64,000 nucleotides of DNA, from assembly GCA_022821275.1 (NCBI GenBank), contig JAJEDY010000083.1, forward strand, positions 62,001 to 126,000, read 5' to 3'. Positions 48,208 to 57,593 of the stretch are shown here, piece by piece. Position numbers and translations under genes: made by a program. Under the pieces are notes generated by a model. That model was not told the DNA's origin and made no database searches. It saw only the letters and a program-made list of their open reading frames with translations. Source of the DNA: Candidatus Latescibacterota bacterium (GTDB lineage: Bacteria > Latescibacterota > UBA2968). The first letter of the stretch is position 1, and each line of letters begins with the position of its first letter.

Positions 48208-49839
48208 ATGGCAATCACCGAGCAAGATGTTCAAGCGTCTGAAGATGCGCCGAGCGTCAATTATCTGAATAACGGTTACGGGCTGAAGTCGTGGTTATTA
48301 ACCAAAGACCACAAGCGCATTGCCGTTTTGTACATTATTTCGATTTCTATCTTTTTCGCCCTGGGTGGGTTATTTGCCAGCTTAGTTCGCTTTGAACTGA
48401 TGACTCCCGAAGGCGACTTGATGTCTTCGGATACTTATAACAAAGTTTTCTCAATGCACGGCATCATTATGGTCTTTTTCTTTCTGGTGCCATCCATTCC
48501 CGCAACCATTGGCAACTTTTTAGTCCCCATAATGGTAGGCGCAAAAGACCTGGCTTTTCCGCGCGTCAATCTTCTGAGCTGGTATGTTTATGTGGTTGCA
48601 GGTATTTTGGGAACAATTGCCGTGGTTGGCGGTGGCGTTGATACGGGTTGGACTTTTTACACGCCGTATAGCAGCACCTATTCAAACTCAAATGTTATTC
48701 TGGCCGCTATGGCCGCTTTTATGGCGGGTTTCTCATCCATTCTGACGGGCCTCAACTTTGTAGTGACAATCCACACCATGCGCGCGCCGGGGATGACCTG
48801 GTTCCGCCTACCCCTGTTTGTCTGGTCGCATTATGCCACCAGTTTGATTATGCTGTTGGGCACACCCGTTATCGCAATTACGCTGGTGCTGCTCATGCTC
48901 GAGCGCGGATTTGGATTTGGGTTTTTCGACCCGAACCTCGGTGGCGACCCCGTCTTATTCCAGCATTTGTTCTGGTTCTATTCTCATCCAGCCGTTTATA
49001 TCATGATCTTGCCTTCAATGGGCGTGATGAGCGAAATGGTAGCCTCTGTGGCGCGCAAGCGCGTCTTTGGATATGAATTTGTCGCGTTTTCAAGTGTAGC
49101 CATCGCAATTTTGGGATTCCTGGTATGGGGTCACCACATGTTTGTGAGCAGCCAATCGACTTATGCCGGCATGGTGTTCTCCATCATCACATTTCTGGTA
49201 GCCGTACCCTCTGCGATCAAGACTTTCAACTGGACAGCGACCTTATACAAAGGGTCTATTGTATATGACACCGCGATGTTTTACGTGTATGGGTATCTGG
49301 GCTTGTTTTTAGTTGGTGGTTTGACCGGACTATTTTTGTCGAGTATGGGCCTGGATATTCACCTGCACGACACGTATTTTGTGGTCGCGCACTTCCACTA
49401 TATTATGGTTGGCGGTCAGGTGATGGGATATCTGGGCGGCATGCACTTCTGGTGGCCGAAAATTACGGGTAAGATGTTCCCCGATATCTGGGGACGCGTT
49501 TCAGCCCTGCTGGTATTTCTCGGCTTTAATCTGACATTTTTCCCGCAGTTCATTCTGGGATATATGGGCATGCCGAGGCGTTATCACGTCTATCCCGATG
49601 AATTTCAGGTCTTGAATGTGGCATCGTCTATGGGTGCGTCAATTCTGGCTCTGGGATATCTGGTTCCCGGCGCGTATTTGACCTGGTCGATCTTTAAGGG
49701 ACCAAAAGCACCTGATAACCCCTGGGGAGCCAAAGGCCTGGAGTGGGAAACGACTTCCCCACCGCCCACATTTAATTTTGAAGAAACGCCTGTCGTGACA
49801 GAAGAAGCCTATCAGTACGGACCAATTGAGGAGCACTAA
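48208..49839 (+). CDS. coxA: caa3-type cytochrome c oxidase subunit I
   Basis: A 543-residue protein with twelve or more helices. Haem and CuB ligands are clear: [14 protein letters not shown] (low-spin haem His), [16 protein letters not shown] (CuB His with Tyr cross-link), WGHHMFVSS (two CuB His), and [17 protein letters not shown] (high-spin and low-spin haem His). The D-channel Glu of A1 oxidases (GHPEVY) is replaced by the YSHPAVY form, characteristic of the A2 branch, where Tyr and Ser take over. It reduces oxygen to water while pumping protons. Its stop shares one base with the start of subunit III. Confidence 0.95.
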   Translation: MAITEQDVQASEDAPSVNYLNNGYGLKSWLLTKDHKRIAVLYIISISIFFALGGLFASLVRFELMTPEGDLMSSDTYNKVFSMHGIIMVFFFLVPSIPATIGNFLVPIMVGAKDLAFPRVNLLSWYVYVVAGILGTIAVVGGGVDTGWTFYTPYSSTYSNSNVILAAMAAFMAGFSSILTGLNFVVTIHTMRAPGMTWFRLPLFVWSHYATSLIMLLGTPVIAITLVLLMLERGFGFGFFDPNLGGDPVLFQHLFWFYSHPAVYIMILPSMGVMSEMVASVARKRVFGYEFVAFSSVAIAILGFLVWGHHMFVSSQSTYAGMVFSIITFLVAVPSAIKTFNWTATLYKGSIVYDTAMFYVYGYLGLFLVGGLTGLFLSSMGLDIHLHDTYFVVAHFHYIMVGGQVMGYLGGMHFWWPKITGKMFPDIWGRVSALLVFLGFNLTFFPQFILGYMGMPRRYHVYPDEFQVLNVASSMGASILALGYLVPGAYLTWSIFKGPKAPDNPWGAKGLEWETTSPPPTFNFEETPVVTEEAYQYGPIEEH

Positions 49840-50513
49840 TGGCCGATCACGCATTACATCACGATCACCCGCACGGACTGGCTCACCAGTTCGAAGACAT
49901 GCCACAGCAGAAGGAATCCGCCGTCATTGGCATGTGGAGCTTTCTGATTACGGAAATTCTGTTTTTTGGAGGCTTTTTTGCGACATATCTGATCTACCGA
50001 TCCTATTATCCCGAGGCATTTTTTGAAGGCAGTAGCCACCTGGATATTCCTCTGGGAGCATTTAATACCGTAGTGCTGATTGTCAGCAGCCTGACAATGG
50101 CGATGGCTGTACACAAATCCCACGAAGGCAATAAAAGAGGGATACTGGTCTATCTGACTCTGACCGGAATCTTAGGGCTTACCTTTTTGGTGGTCAAATA
50201 TTTTGAATACTCCGCAAAAATCGAGTACGGTTTGGTCCCCGGCCTGGTATGGCATCCGCACGGTGAAAATTCTCCCCAACTGGCTCTCTTCTATTCTCTG
50301 TATTTCGGAATGACCGGAATGCATGCCCTGCATATGATCATTGGCATTGGCCTGTTGATCTGGGTATTTGTTAAAACTGCACAGGGAACGTACACGGCAG
50401 AATACAATGCCCCTGTTGAAATTTTTGGCCTGTATTGGCACTTTGTCGATATTGTCTGGATTTTCCTATTTCCACTGCTCTACCTTCTGGGCACACAGGG
50501 AGGAGGACACTGA
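49839..50513 (+). CDS. coxC: Cytochrome c oxidase subunit III
   Basis: A 224-residue membrane protein. A His-rich N-terminus (HALHHDHPHGLAHQF) is followed by about five helices: WSFLITEILFFGGFFATYLI, then FNTVVLIVSSLTMAMAV, and GMTGMHALHMIIGIGLLIW with the family's conserved His and Gly, ending in WHFVDIVWIFLFPLLYLLG. Short forms with five helices are typical for this class of oxidase. Overlaps with subunits I (TAATG) and IV (TGATG) show tight translational coupling. Confidence 0.93.
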   Translation: MADHALHHDHPHGLAHQFEDMPQQKESAVIGMWSFLITEILFFGGFFATYLIYRSYYPEAFFEGSSHLDIPLGAFNTVVLIVSSLTMAMAVHKSHEGNKRGILVYLTLTGILGLTFLVVKYFEYSAKIEYGLVPGLVWHPHGENSPQLALFYSLYFGMTGMHALHMIIGIGLLIWVFVKTAQGTYTAEYNAPVEIFGLYWHFVDIVWIFLFPLLYLLGTQGGGH

Positions 50514-50830
50514 TGGCTGATGATCACCACGGTCCAACTGTACGCATTTATCTGGCGGTATTTGCCTCCTTGATGTTTTTGACCGCACTAACAGTTTGGG
50601 TGGCTTTCCAGGATCTGGGCATGTTCAATGACGTGGTAGCACTCGGTATTGCATGCACAAAAGCCACGATTGTGATTCTATTTTTTATGCACGTCAAATA
50701 CGCCAGCCGATTGACCTGGCTGCTCGCAGGTGCAGGTATCCTGTTCTTGCTGATCCTGTTTGCCTTTGCAATGGCAGATTACGTCAGTCGCGGCTGGTTG
50801 GGCATGCCGATGAGCCAATATTTGCAGTAA
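50513..50830 (+). CDS. coxD: Cytochrome c oxidase subunit IV
   Basis: ATG 50513 shares a base with the subunit III stop and follows AGGAGG; the product has 105 residues. It has three hydrophobic helices (about residues 12-31, 40-60 and 65-88). The conserved motif KATIVILFFMHVKYASRL identifies prokaryotic oxidase subunit IV. It is an accessory subunit that aids stability or CuB incorporation. It is the last gene of the ACIII/caa3 operon, followed by a strong terminator. Confidence 0.9.
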   Translation: MADDHHGPTVRIYLAVFASLMFLTALTVWVAFQDLGMFNDVVALGIACTKATIVILFFMHVKYASRLTWLLAGAGILFLLILFAFAMADYVSRGWLGMPMSQYLQ

Positions 50831-50853
50831 CAATATCATAGATAAAAAGAGAG

Positions 50854-50886
50854 CGGAGATATTCACTGGATATCTCCGTTTTTTTT
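50854..50886 (+). terminator. Rho-independent terminator of the respiratory operon
   Basis: CGGAGATAT (50854-50862) and ATATCTCCG (50870-50878) pair perfectly with a 7-base loop and are followed by eight T residues. This is a strong intrinsic terminator and ends the transcript that began near 38511. Confidence 0.93.
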
Positions 50887-50900
50887 GTGATTGTGCGGTA

Positions 50901-52868
50901 TTACAGCGGAGGTGTGTGCAGGCGGTGCCCCTGGCCCATAAAATAGAAAATATCCAGAATAAAAGAAACCAGAACACCCAGCGTATAGCCCATGAGGACG
51001 CCAAAGATAAAGACCCGAGATCGGTTGAAAAGCTCAATACCGCCAACTTTGAGTACAATTATTTTCATCAGCCAGGCGATAAATACGGAAAAAAAGGAAG
51101 CGCGGGTGGGATACTGGAGGGAGACAGTAAATCCCACCGGGTGAAGGGGCCACCAGGGAAACCGCTGGTTCAGAAAAATCAGCAGCAGAGTTATCGCCGC
51201 CCCAAAGGTTCCGAAACCCAAATCCCACCATTGCCGTTCTGCATCTGGGCGCCCTTTGATATCCGAAACGGTATAATTAAAAAAGGCCCGGTTACCCCGC
51301 GTATAACTGTAGTCTCCAAAATTCTCAGCTCCTGGCCCGTAATAACCCAGAATAAGGGTGGTGATTACAAAAGCGAGGATTGAGAGGATTCCGCCAATGA
51401 GAATTGCGCCACCCAGCCGACGCCTTTGGGGATCGGTATGGTCGCCTGCCCTGGCGGCATTGGCCGCGCCTGGCATAGCAAATCCCTTTGCGTTACCGTA
51501 AAGCGTACCCATCTGGTTCAGAGCGGCAATCGTCGTATCATCCATATTCCAGATGCCGATCAGCCCTTTGACGGGTCCGGTAGGTCCCGAACCCCGTAGA
51601 GATACCAAGCCGCTGAGTGCCACGATCTTGGCCATCCCCAAATAGAGAATCAGGCTAAAAAACATAAATGCCACGGCCACCCCCGGATTCATCCGGGTTT
51701 TGCAGAGCCAAAAAAAAATGAAAAGGCTGGCAAAGATGAAACCGAAGGTCGCTGTGCGATAGGTGAGCAATTCGGTCGAATCATCAACCTCGGGACCTTT
51801 TCCAACTGCTTTACGCCAGACATCGCGGATGTGCCCGCGTGCGATCCAAAGGCTCCATAACACAAACACCATCAGACCATAATTATTCTGAGAGATTACC
51901 CCAGAACCATAGCCTCTTGGGCCAAATCCGATGCGGTTGGAAATGCCAGCCTGCAGCATGCCCAAAATGTGGAAAAGCCACATCGACAGGAGAATTTCCA
52001 GAGTAGTGAAATAAGCAAAACAAATAACATAAAAATCGAACTGGAGAAAGAAAGGCATAAATCCACGTCCGATGGGAAGCAGTGTTCTAATATTGAGAAA
52101 TGCGAATGTGGGAAGGCCCGGAAAGAAGTGGCCTGCTGTATTCCAAAAAAGCATGATTGCTGGAATCGCAAACCCGATCCAGAAAAGGGGCAGACCGAAA
52201 AATTGGGGCAGATTCCGTCCGGGACCGGGATTTTCTACGAGCATCAGAGAGAGTTCTACAAAGGGAAATGCCAGACGCTCGCTTTCCGACCACTGTTTTC
52301 TCAAAATGACTGCAAGACAGAAACAGGCCAGCATAATCGCGATGAGCAGGCTAAACCACCAGAAGAGCGGACCAACCCATATCTCCCAGGGCAGAGACAC
52401 ACCGGGAACCAGCCCGCGATAGAACATTCCAACGCCATCTCCCGCATTGCTGGGAAACAACCAGCGCTGCAGGTTGGGCAGTGTGTAGGTGGGCCATTCA
52501 TTCTCCGGAGAAGCATAGTAATCCGGAGCCGAGATCACGGCTACAAATCGCTGGGCCAGGGTGGGTACTGTTGTGCCGAGAAATCCAATGGCGAGCACGG
52601 CAGCCATATCCCGCCGCGTCAAAGCGAAACGGGGAAACCGCCTCCGCACGAGGGGATTGTAGAAATAACCCAGGAGCAGAAGCCCCACCAGCAGTGCAAA
52701 GGGCATCTGGCTGTGTGTGAACGAGGAAGAGTGGATCAAGTAGCGGGAGATAGGATCGAAGCCGTTGATGCAAAATGTGAGCACTACCCCCAGGACAATA
52801 GCACCCGGGCGCACCGATGGCTCTCGCTCTCCCGCCGACAACTGGTGTGCTTGTAAAGGATTGCTCAT
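50901..52868 (-). CDS. Polytopic membrane protein (DUF6785/DUF6784-like, OPT-related fold)
   Basis: ATG 52868 (MSNPLQAHQLSAGEREPSV) gives 655 residues; a TTG at 52907 overlaps the terminator hairpin and is unlikely. There are about fourteen hydrophobic helices spread over the full length. Segments such as VRPGAIVLGVVLTFCING near the start, GSGVISQNNYGLMVFVL in the middle and GYTLGVLVSFILDIFYFMGQ at the end resemble large OPT-like membrane proteins of planctomycetes and related phyla. I recall these as DUF6785/DUF6784; this is from memory. Substrate or function is unknown. A terminator lies just upstream, so it is probably transcribed separately from the NHL gene. Confidence 0.6.
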   Translation of the reverse strand: MSNPLQAHQLSAGEREPSVRPGAIVLGVVLTFCINGFDPISRYLIHSSSFTHSQMPFALLVGLLLLGYFYNPLVRRRFPRFALTRRDMAAVLAIGFLGTTVPTLAQRFVAVISAPDYYASPENEWPTYTLPNLQRWLFPSNAGDGVGMFYRGLVPGVSLPWEIWVGPLFWWFSLLIAIMLACFCLAVILRKQWSESERLAFPFVELSLMLVENPGPGRNLPQFFGLPLFWIGFAIPAIMLFWNTAGHFFPGLPTFAFLNIRTLLPIGRGFMPFFLQFDFYVICFAYFTTLEILLSMWLFHILGMLQAGISNRIGFGPRGYGSGVISQNNYGLMVFVLWSLWIARGHIRDVWRKAVGKGPEVDDSTELLTYRTATFGFIFASLFIFFWLCKTRMNPGVAVAFMFFSLILYLGMAKIVALSGLVSLRGSGPTGPVKGLIGIWNMDDTTIAALNQMGTLYGNAKGFAMPGAANAARAGDHTDPQRRRLGGAILIGGILSILAFVITTLILGYYGPGAENFGDYSYTRGNRAFFNYTVSDIKGRPDAERQWWDLGFGTFGAAITLLLIFLNQRFPWWPLHPVGFTVSLQYPTRASFFSVFIAWLMKIIVLKVGGIELFNRSRVFIFGVLMGYTLGVLVSFILDIFYFMGQGHRLHTPPL

Positions 52869-52905
52869 CGAATGCGCTCTTTGCACACTGGGTAAGGAAT
52901 TATAC

Positions 52906-52933
52906 AAAAAAGCCCCCAGTAAAAACTGAGGGC
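52906..52933 (-). terminator. Rho-independent terminator of the DUF1800-DUF1501-NHL operon
   Basis: Read on the minus strand, GCCCTCAG and CTGGGGGC arms (52912-52933) pair with one mismatch around a T/A-rich loop, followed by six T residues (complement of 52906-52911). It lies 22 bases after the stop of the NHL gene. Confidence 0.8.
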
Positions 52934-52954
52934 CTCCGTATTCAACCGTTCAGC

Positions 52955-53950
52955 CTATTCCTGATGAAGCGTAGGCGAACGCCTCGGCGCGGAAAACTGC
53001 TCTTCTGTGAGCGGGATGGCCTGCTTCTGATAGACCTGCACCCGATAGGAGCCATTGTCCGCCACAAACATCAGCCCATCTCCATTCACAGCCACCCCTC
53101 CCGGACGCCGAAAATATTTTTGTGGCTCGAGGTCTGCCATATCCCTCAGGCGATTTGGACCGGCATTTGTCATCATATATTCAATTGCGACCGTTGACAG
53201 GGTTGCATCTCCCAGGAATTTCTGCACGTATCTCGACTCGGAATTGAACAATTGTACCCGGTCATTTCCCGAGTCCGAAACATAAACATCGCCATGCTCA
53301 TCTACGGCCACACCCGTCGGTCTATTTAGCTCGCCATTTCCGCTACCCGACTTGCCGAACGCGAAGATAAACTCCCCGTCACCGGTGAACTTCTGAACCC
53401 TGTCATTTCGCCAATCTGCGACATAAACATCGCCCAGTTCATCCACTGTAAGCCCCCAGGGCATGTTAAACTCGCCCTCCCCATCGCCAAACCTCCCCCA
53501 CTTTGAGATAAATTCACCATCTTTGGTAAACTTCTGGACTCTGTGATTCAGGCTGTCAGCAACATAGATATTCTCTTCTGCATCAAAGGCAATACCCGCC
53601 GGACCGTTCAGTTGTCCATCGCCATCGCCGTACTCACCCCATTTCCCCAACTCTTTGCCATCTTTGTCAAAGGACATAATACAATGCTTGGCCTCGTCTG
53701 AGACATAGAGATTCTCCTCGCTATCGGCAATAATTGCAACTGCCCATGTAAGTCCACGACCAACAGTGCCTAAATCCTTATCATCAATATGGTACTTTCT
53801 AATCGTCGATGCATCTCTGTTCCGACACAATATGTAGAGACAGCCTTCCTTGCCCAGGGCAATATCGATCGGAAAATTCGTCAGCCGCCTCATACCCAGC
53901 GTCTTGTAAAATGGAAACCCTGCCCGCAACAGGCCATAAGGTCTGCCCAT
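52955..53950 (-). CDS. NHL-repeat beta-propeller protein
   Basis: A 331-residue protein of repeated NHL units. Four or five copies share the pattern G-x-A-x-D-x(2)-x-N/D-x-Y-V-A/S-D-x-x-N-x-R-V-Q-x-F: GIAFDAEENIYVADSLNHRV, LTVDELGDVYVADWRNDRVQ, GVAVDEHGDVYVSDSGNDRV and GVAVNGDGLMFVADNGSYRV. They fold into a six-bladed propeller. There is no signal peptide; the start is MGRPYGLLRAGFPFYK after GGGAGG. Propellers of this type bind proteins or RNA, or act as lyases or lactonases; no catalytic residues are evident. It is the third gene after DUF1800 and DUF1501. Confidence 0.8.
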   Translation of the reverse strand: MGRPYGLLRAGFPFYKTLGMRRLTNFPIDIALGKEGCLYILCRNRDASTIRKYHIDDKDLGTVGRGLTWAVAIIADSEENLYVSDEAKHCIMSFDKDGKELGKWGEYGDGDGQLNGPAGIAFDAEENIYVADSLNHRVQKFTKDGEFISKWGRFGDGEGEFNMPWGLTVDELGDVYVADWRNDRVQKFTGDGEFIFAFGKSGSGNGELNRPTGVAVDEHGDVYVSDSGNDRVQLFNSESRYVQKFLGDATLSTVAIEYMMTNAGPNRLRDMADLEPQKYFRRPGGVAVNGDGLMFVADNGSYRVQVYQKQAIPLTEEQFSAPRRSPTLHQE

Positions 53951-53971
53951 GATACACCTCCCTTTTCAATA

Positions 53972-55108
53972 TCACACCACCTCTTTAAAAGGCTGGATCT
54001 GTTCAAATGTCCCATCCACAATCGGGGTAGCATCCATTCCCATCCATTGCTCCAGGAGCGTTGCGTATATACCGCGGAAGTCAATTGTATGCTCGAGGTC
54101 TTCGCCGTTGGCCCATCGAGAAGGATCAAGAGAGGGATATTCTGCGTATAGACCGCCATTCACACCATCACCGATGATAAATGCACCGCCACCTGTACCG
54201 TGGTCAGTGCCGCTGGCATTATCCCTCATGCGTCGTCCAAACTCTGAGAAAACGAGCATGACAATCTCCTGGGATGCATTGTGATTCCGCAAATCCTGGA
54301 AAAAATCGCGGATTGCTTCCGACAACTCCGTCAGCAACTTGGGATGTGAAGGCATTTCATTGGCATGATGGTCATAACCTCCGTGCTGCGTGTAAAAGAT
54401 CCTTGTTCCAAGACCGGCAAGGTGAACACGCGCGACATCCCTCAACGCCTTCGCAATCGAATTGCTTCCGTACTCCACATCGGACTGATACATTGCCGGA
54501 GCCATCTTCAACTTATCGGAACCTTTGATGACATCCAGACCCGTTTGCGAAAGATAATCCATCACCACACCCGTGCCAATCGCGGGTTCGTACATAGTCT
54601 TGAATATCTCAATAGCCCGCATTCGCTTTGGGTCTTCTTTGATGCTGGTCATCAATCCGTAATTGTCGAGGTCGTCAACAGATGTTACGGGAACGCCGGA
54701 AACGGCCAGTGCTCGAGAAAGTCCTTTTCCGAAGTTGATACCCGTCAGGACATTTTCCCCCTTCGGATCCAGATCGCGCACGACTCTACCCAGCCAGCCC
54801 TCAGTGCCGATATCTATAGGTTCGCAGGTATGCCAGACGTCCATAGCCCGAAAATGCGACCGGCTCGAGTCGGGATACCCGATACCCTGCACAATCGCCA
54901 CGTCACCCTGCTCAAACATCTCCTTCAAGGGCACCGTATTGGGGTGCCAGGCCAGAGTGTCATTCATCGGCAAAACTTCATCCTCGCGAAGTCCCACAAT
55001 GGGCCGGCAATCGTGGTATATGCCGTTGGTATAAGGGATAATGGTATTCATGAAGTCATTGCCGCCCTTCAACTCAACAATGACGAGGATTGGGTCTCTA
55101 TAAGCCAT
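53972..55108 (-). CDS. DUF1501 family protein without export signal
   Basis: A 378-residue protein of the DUF1501 family. Features are the opening LVIVELKGGNDFMNTIIPYT, the segment QGIGYPDSSRSHFRAMDVWH, and the late metal-site motif LVFSEFGRRMRDNASGTDHG, followed by GTGGGAFIIG. The fold is related to alkaline phosphatase/sulfatases. Most family members carry a twin-arginine signal of about 40 residues; here the protein starts directly at the first strand (MAYRDPIL) with GGAGGA ahead of the ATG. The gene lies 21 bases downstream of DUF1800, and the pairing is typical of PVC bacteria and relatives, where the biochemical role is still unknown. Confidence 0.85.
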   Translation of the reverse strand: MAYRDPILVIVELKGGNDFMNTIIPYTNGIYHDCRPIVGLREDEVLPMNDTLAWHPNTVPLKEMFEQGDVAIVQGIGYPDSSRSHFRAMDVWHTCEPIDIGTEGWLGRVVRDLDPKGENVLTGINFGKGLSRALAVSGVPVTSVDDLDNYGLMTSIKEDPKRMRAIEIFKTMYEPAIGTGVVMDYLSQTGLDVIKGSDKLKMAPAMYQSDVEYGSNSIAKALRDVARVHLAGLGTRIFYTQHGGYDHHANEMPSHPKLLTELSEAIRDFFQDLRNHNASQEIVMLVFSEFGRRMRDNASGTDHGTGGGAFIIGDGVNGGLYAEYPSLDPSRWANGEDLEHTIDFRGIYATLLEQWMGMDATPIVDGTFEQIQPFKEVV

Positions 55109-55129
55109 TTTATTCCTCCTTTCCGTGCG

Positions 55130-56518
55130 CTACGCAAATTGATACTCTCTCGAAGCGACAATGAGTTGCAGCATCTGTATCACGCGATCTGTACTTTCCT
55201 CAGATCCGTTATCAGCGGATAGGTCGAGATCGCCACCTGATTCTGCAAATTTGTTTAATGATTCGCGGGTCGTATCACTCACGGTCATAGGACCTGCGAG
55301 ATCCAGACATTTTTCCACGAACTCATCAGGAGCGAGTGCCCGCCCCTCGGCTTTGAGCCGATTTATGAGTTCGGCAATGCCCGGCCTGGACGCATCGCTT
55401 ACCTCGCGAACAGCAAAATTCACGCGCTCGGTCAGTGTGCCGCCATCAATCCATTCCCTGCCGGTGTGCCAGCCTTCCACAGTCGGAGGATCCAGCAATT
55501 TTTGCCCCATTAACGTGGTAGCACCCGAATATTTTCCCATACCTGGATCGGGACGTTCATAGGTGCCGATCAGCTTCAGGATGCCCGTAACGAGTTCTGT
55601 CGGGCTTTTTACTTTTTTCCCTCGCGCTTCCTTAAAGAAGTCAGAGTTGAAAAGTGTTCTAAGAACATGGCGCATATCGCCTTTCGACTCCATAAAAGCG
55701 TTTGACAGAGTTTCAATCGCTTCGGGATCCTGAGGCGGAGTCACATGCCAGGATGGAACCTGCGGCTCGTCTGCGACAAAAAAGTTGTAGAGATGCCTGG
55801 ATATGAACTTGGCACAGGCAGGTTGTTCGACGATAATGTCGATGATATCGTCGCCGTTGAGATTGCCCGTATGTCCCAGAAAAGTCTTTTCCCCATCGTC
55901 GTGGTCTTCTTCGAGGAAAACGAATTTCGCATCGTAGAAACCCTGTGGATACAGAGGCGGCGGCTGGGCGAACGTCCATCCCGTAAAGGCGCGAGCACAG
56001 TTTTTAATATCGTCTTCCGTATAATTGCCAACGCCCATCGAGAAGAGTTCCAACAACTCTCGGCCGTAGTTCTCATTAGGCTCACCTTTGCGGTTCTCAT
56101 TATTGTCCAGCCAGAAAATCATAGCGGGGTCTTTGGACAGCTCGAGCAGGATCTCCCGCATATTTGAAAGCCCTACACGCCGAAAAGTATCGATCTGGCG
56201 AGCAGAGGCGAGAAGGTGCTGATTTTTCCCCACCCCGGTGGCGAATACGTGATGCCAGAAAAGAGCCATCTTTTCTTCGAGCGGACGCTTGCTGCGGATC
56301 ATTCGATACATCCATTTTTCCACATATCCCGCTTCAAAGCTGCCAAAATAACGGTGCAAAATATCCTCATCAATGGGATCACAGCGCTCCGGCTCGACCA
56401 GATCTTCCACGACGTTTTCATAGCCCTTTTTGGCATAGTCCTCCAGTTCTGTTCTCGTGGCCCCAAACCCGGCTCGACGCATCAGGTGGGCCATTAACGC
56501 AATATCGGTGTTCGACAT
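55130..56518 (-). CDS. DUF1800 family protein
   Basis: A 462-residue protein. The N-terminus MSNTDIALMAHLMRRAGFGA is the hallmark opener of DUF1800, and later signatures are EKMALFWHHVFATG, NENYGRELLELFSMGVGNYT and CARAFTGWTF. The family is widespread in planctomycetes and relatives; its reaction is unknown. It is paired with a DUF1501 gene in most genomes. Here it is the first gene of a three-gene operon with DUF1501 and an NHL protein, with AAAGGGGG before the ATG. No signal peptide is seen. Confidence 0.88.
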   Translation of the reverse strand: MSNTDIALMAHLMRRAGFGATRTELEDYAKKGYENVVEDLVEPERCDPIDEDILHRYFGSFEAGYVEKWMYRMIRSKRPLEEKMALFWHHVFATGVGKNQHLLASARQIDTFRRVGLSNMREILLELSKDPAMIFWLDNNENRKGEPNENYGRELLELFSMGVGNYTEDDIKNCARAFTGWTFAQPPPLYPQGFYDAKFVFLEEDHDDGEKTFLGHTGNLNGDDIIDIIVEQPACAKFISRHLYNFFVADEPQVPSWHVTPPQDPEAIETLSNAFMESKGDMRHVLRTLFNSDFFKEARGKKVKSPTELVTGILKLIGTYERPDPGMGKYSGATTLMGQKLLDPPTVEGWHTGREWIDGGTLTERVNFAVREVSDASRPGIAELINRLKAEGRALAPDEFVEKCLDLAGPMTVSDTTRESLNKFAESGGDLDLSADNGSEESTDRVIQMLQLIVASREYQFA

Positions 56519-56795
56519 TGTTTCCCCCTTTGCTGAAATACCTCGTTAGTTGCGCTTGCTCTATCTCTATCATCAGAATGACAAAATTATGTTTTTCAAT
56601 AATTTACCTTAAATATTCTCTATAAAAATAAATTTTATAATTATTACTAATAGTATAATTTCATCCTGGGCAAGAGGCAACCCAAAATTATCGGGGTCTG
56701 GACGCGAGCGCAGAGAAGTCCACTGGATTTTCTCGCTATTTTTGCGTATTCATGGGAAATAAGACGCGCTACCATAACACCTTAAAGGAGGAAAC
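56519..56795. promoter_or_regulatory. AT-rich divergent intergenic region
   Basis: These 277 bases separate the divergent DUF1800 and aldolase genes. The middle (56580-56670) is very AT-rich, unlike its surroundings. TATAAT at 56655-56660 could be a -10 box for the aldolase gene, though no -35 box is evident at 16-18 bases. It should hold promoters for both sides; I see nothing else. Confidence 0.4.
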
Positions 56796-57578
56796 ATGCG
56801 CCGAAATAAGCTAAGAGAACTGCTCGATGCCGATCACCCCAGTTTGGGAACCCACGTACACAGCCCGTGGCCGTCGGTATTTGAAATGGTGGGATATTCA
56901 GGCCAGTTTGATTATATCGAATACGTATCGGAATACGCCCCTTATGATTTACACACCATGGACAATATCGGTCGGGCTATCGATCTATTCGACGACCTGT
57001 CGGCGATGATCAAAGTCGAGGAAGATCCGCGTGGACATATTGCAAATCGCGCCATAGGTGCGGGCATTCAAAATGTTTTATTCGCCGATGTGCGCACAGC
57101 AGAAGATGTGAAGGCGTGTGTGGAAACCGTGCGTCCCGACACACCAGAAGATGGCGGACATCACGGGGTAAATATGCGCCGGTACGTGCGGTTTGGTATG
57201 GATACGGGAGGATCTGAATTTATTCAATCGTGTCGCGATTCCGTTATTGCGATCATGATCGAAAAGAAGGAAGCAGTCGAAAATTTGGAAGCCCTGCTTT
57301 CCGTGCCGGGCTTAGATATGATACAGTTCGGACCAGGAGACTATTCCCTGAGTACGGGCTATGCCAGAGAAAAAGTACAAGAAGCGGAAAAATACGTGAT
57401 CGAAACATCGCTAAAAATGGGCATTGCGCCCCGGGCGGAACTCGGAGACGCCAAAGGCGCGAAGCGATATTTGGACATGGGCGTGAAACACTTTTGCGTG
57501 GGAACCGATGTGAGCATCTTGATGCAATGGTTCCGCGAAGAGGGAAAAGCAATGAGAGATGTGCTGGAAAATGCGTAG
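56796..57578 (+). CDS. HpcH/HpaI aldolase/citrate lyase family protein
   Basis: A 260-residue TIM-barrel enzyme. Features are LGTHVHSPWPSVFEMVGYSG near the start, the barrel segment AGIQNVLFADVRTAEDVKAC, the metal Glu in IAIMIEKKEAVENL, and the metal Asp in MIQFGPGDYSLSTGY. Such enzymes cleave 2-keto-3-deoxy sugar acids or related 4-hydroxy-2-oxo acids to pyruvate and an aldehyde, with a divalent metal. This fits the galactonate-dehydratase-like genes elsewhere in the window, which yield 2-keto-3-deoxy acids, but no direct link is proven. A strong ribosome site (AAAGGAGG) precedes the ATG. Confidence 0.85.
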   Translation: MRRNKLRELLDADHPSLGTHVHSPWPSVFEMVGYSGQFDYIEYVSEYAPYDLHTMDNIGRAIDLFDDLSAMIKVEEDPRGHIANRAIGAGIQNVLFADVRTAEDVKACVETVRPDTPEDGGHHGVNMRRYVRFGMDTGGSEFIQSCRDSVIAIMIEKKEAVENLEALLSVPGLDMIQFGPGDYSLSTGYAREKVQEAEKYVIETSLKMGIAPRAELGDAKGAKRYLDMGVKHFCVGTDVSILMQWFREEGKAMRDVLENA

Positions 57579-57593
57579 AGATAAGAGGAGACT

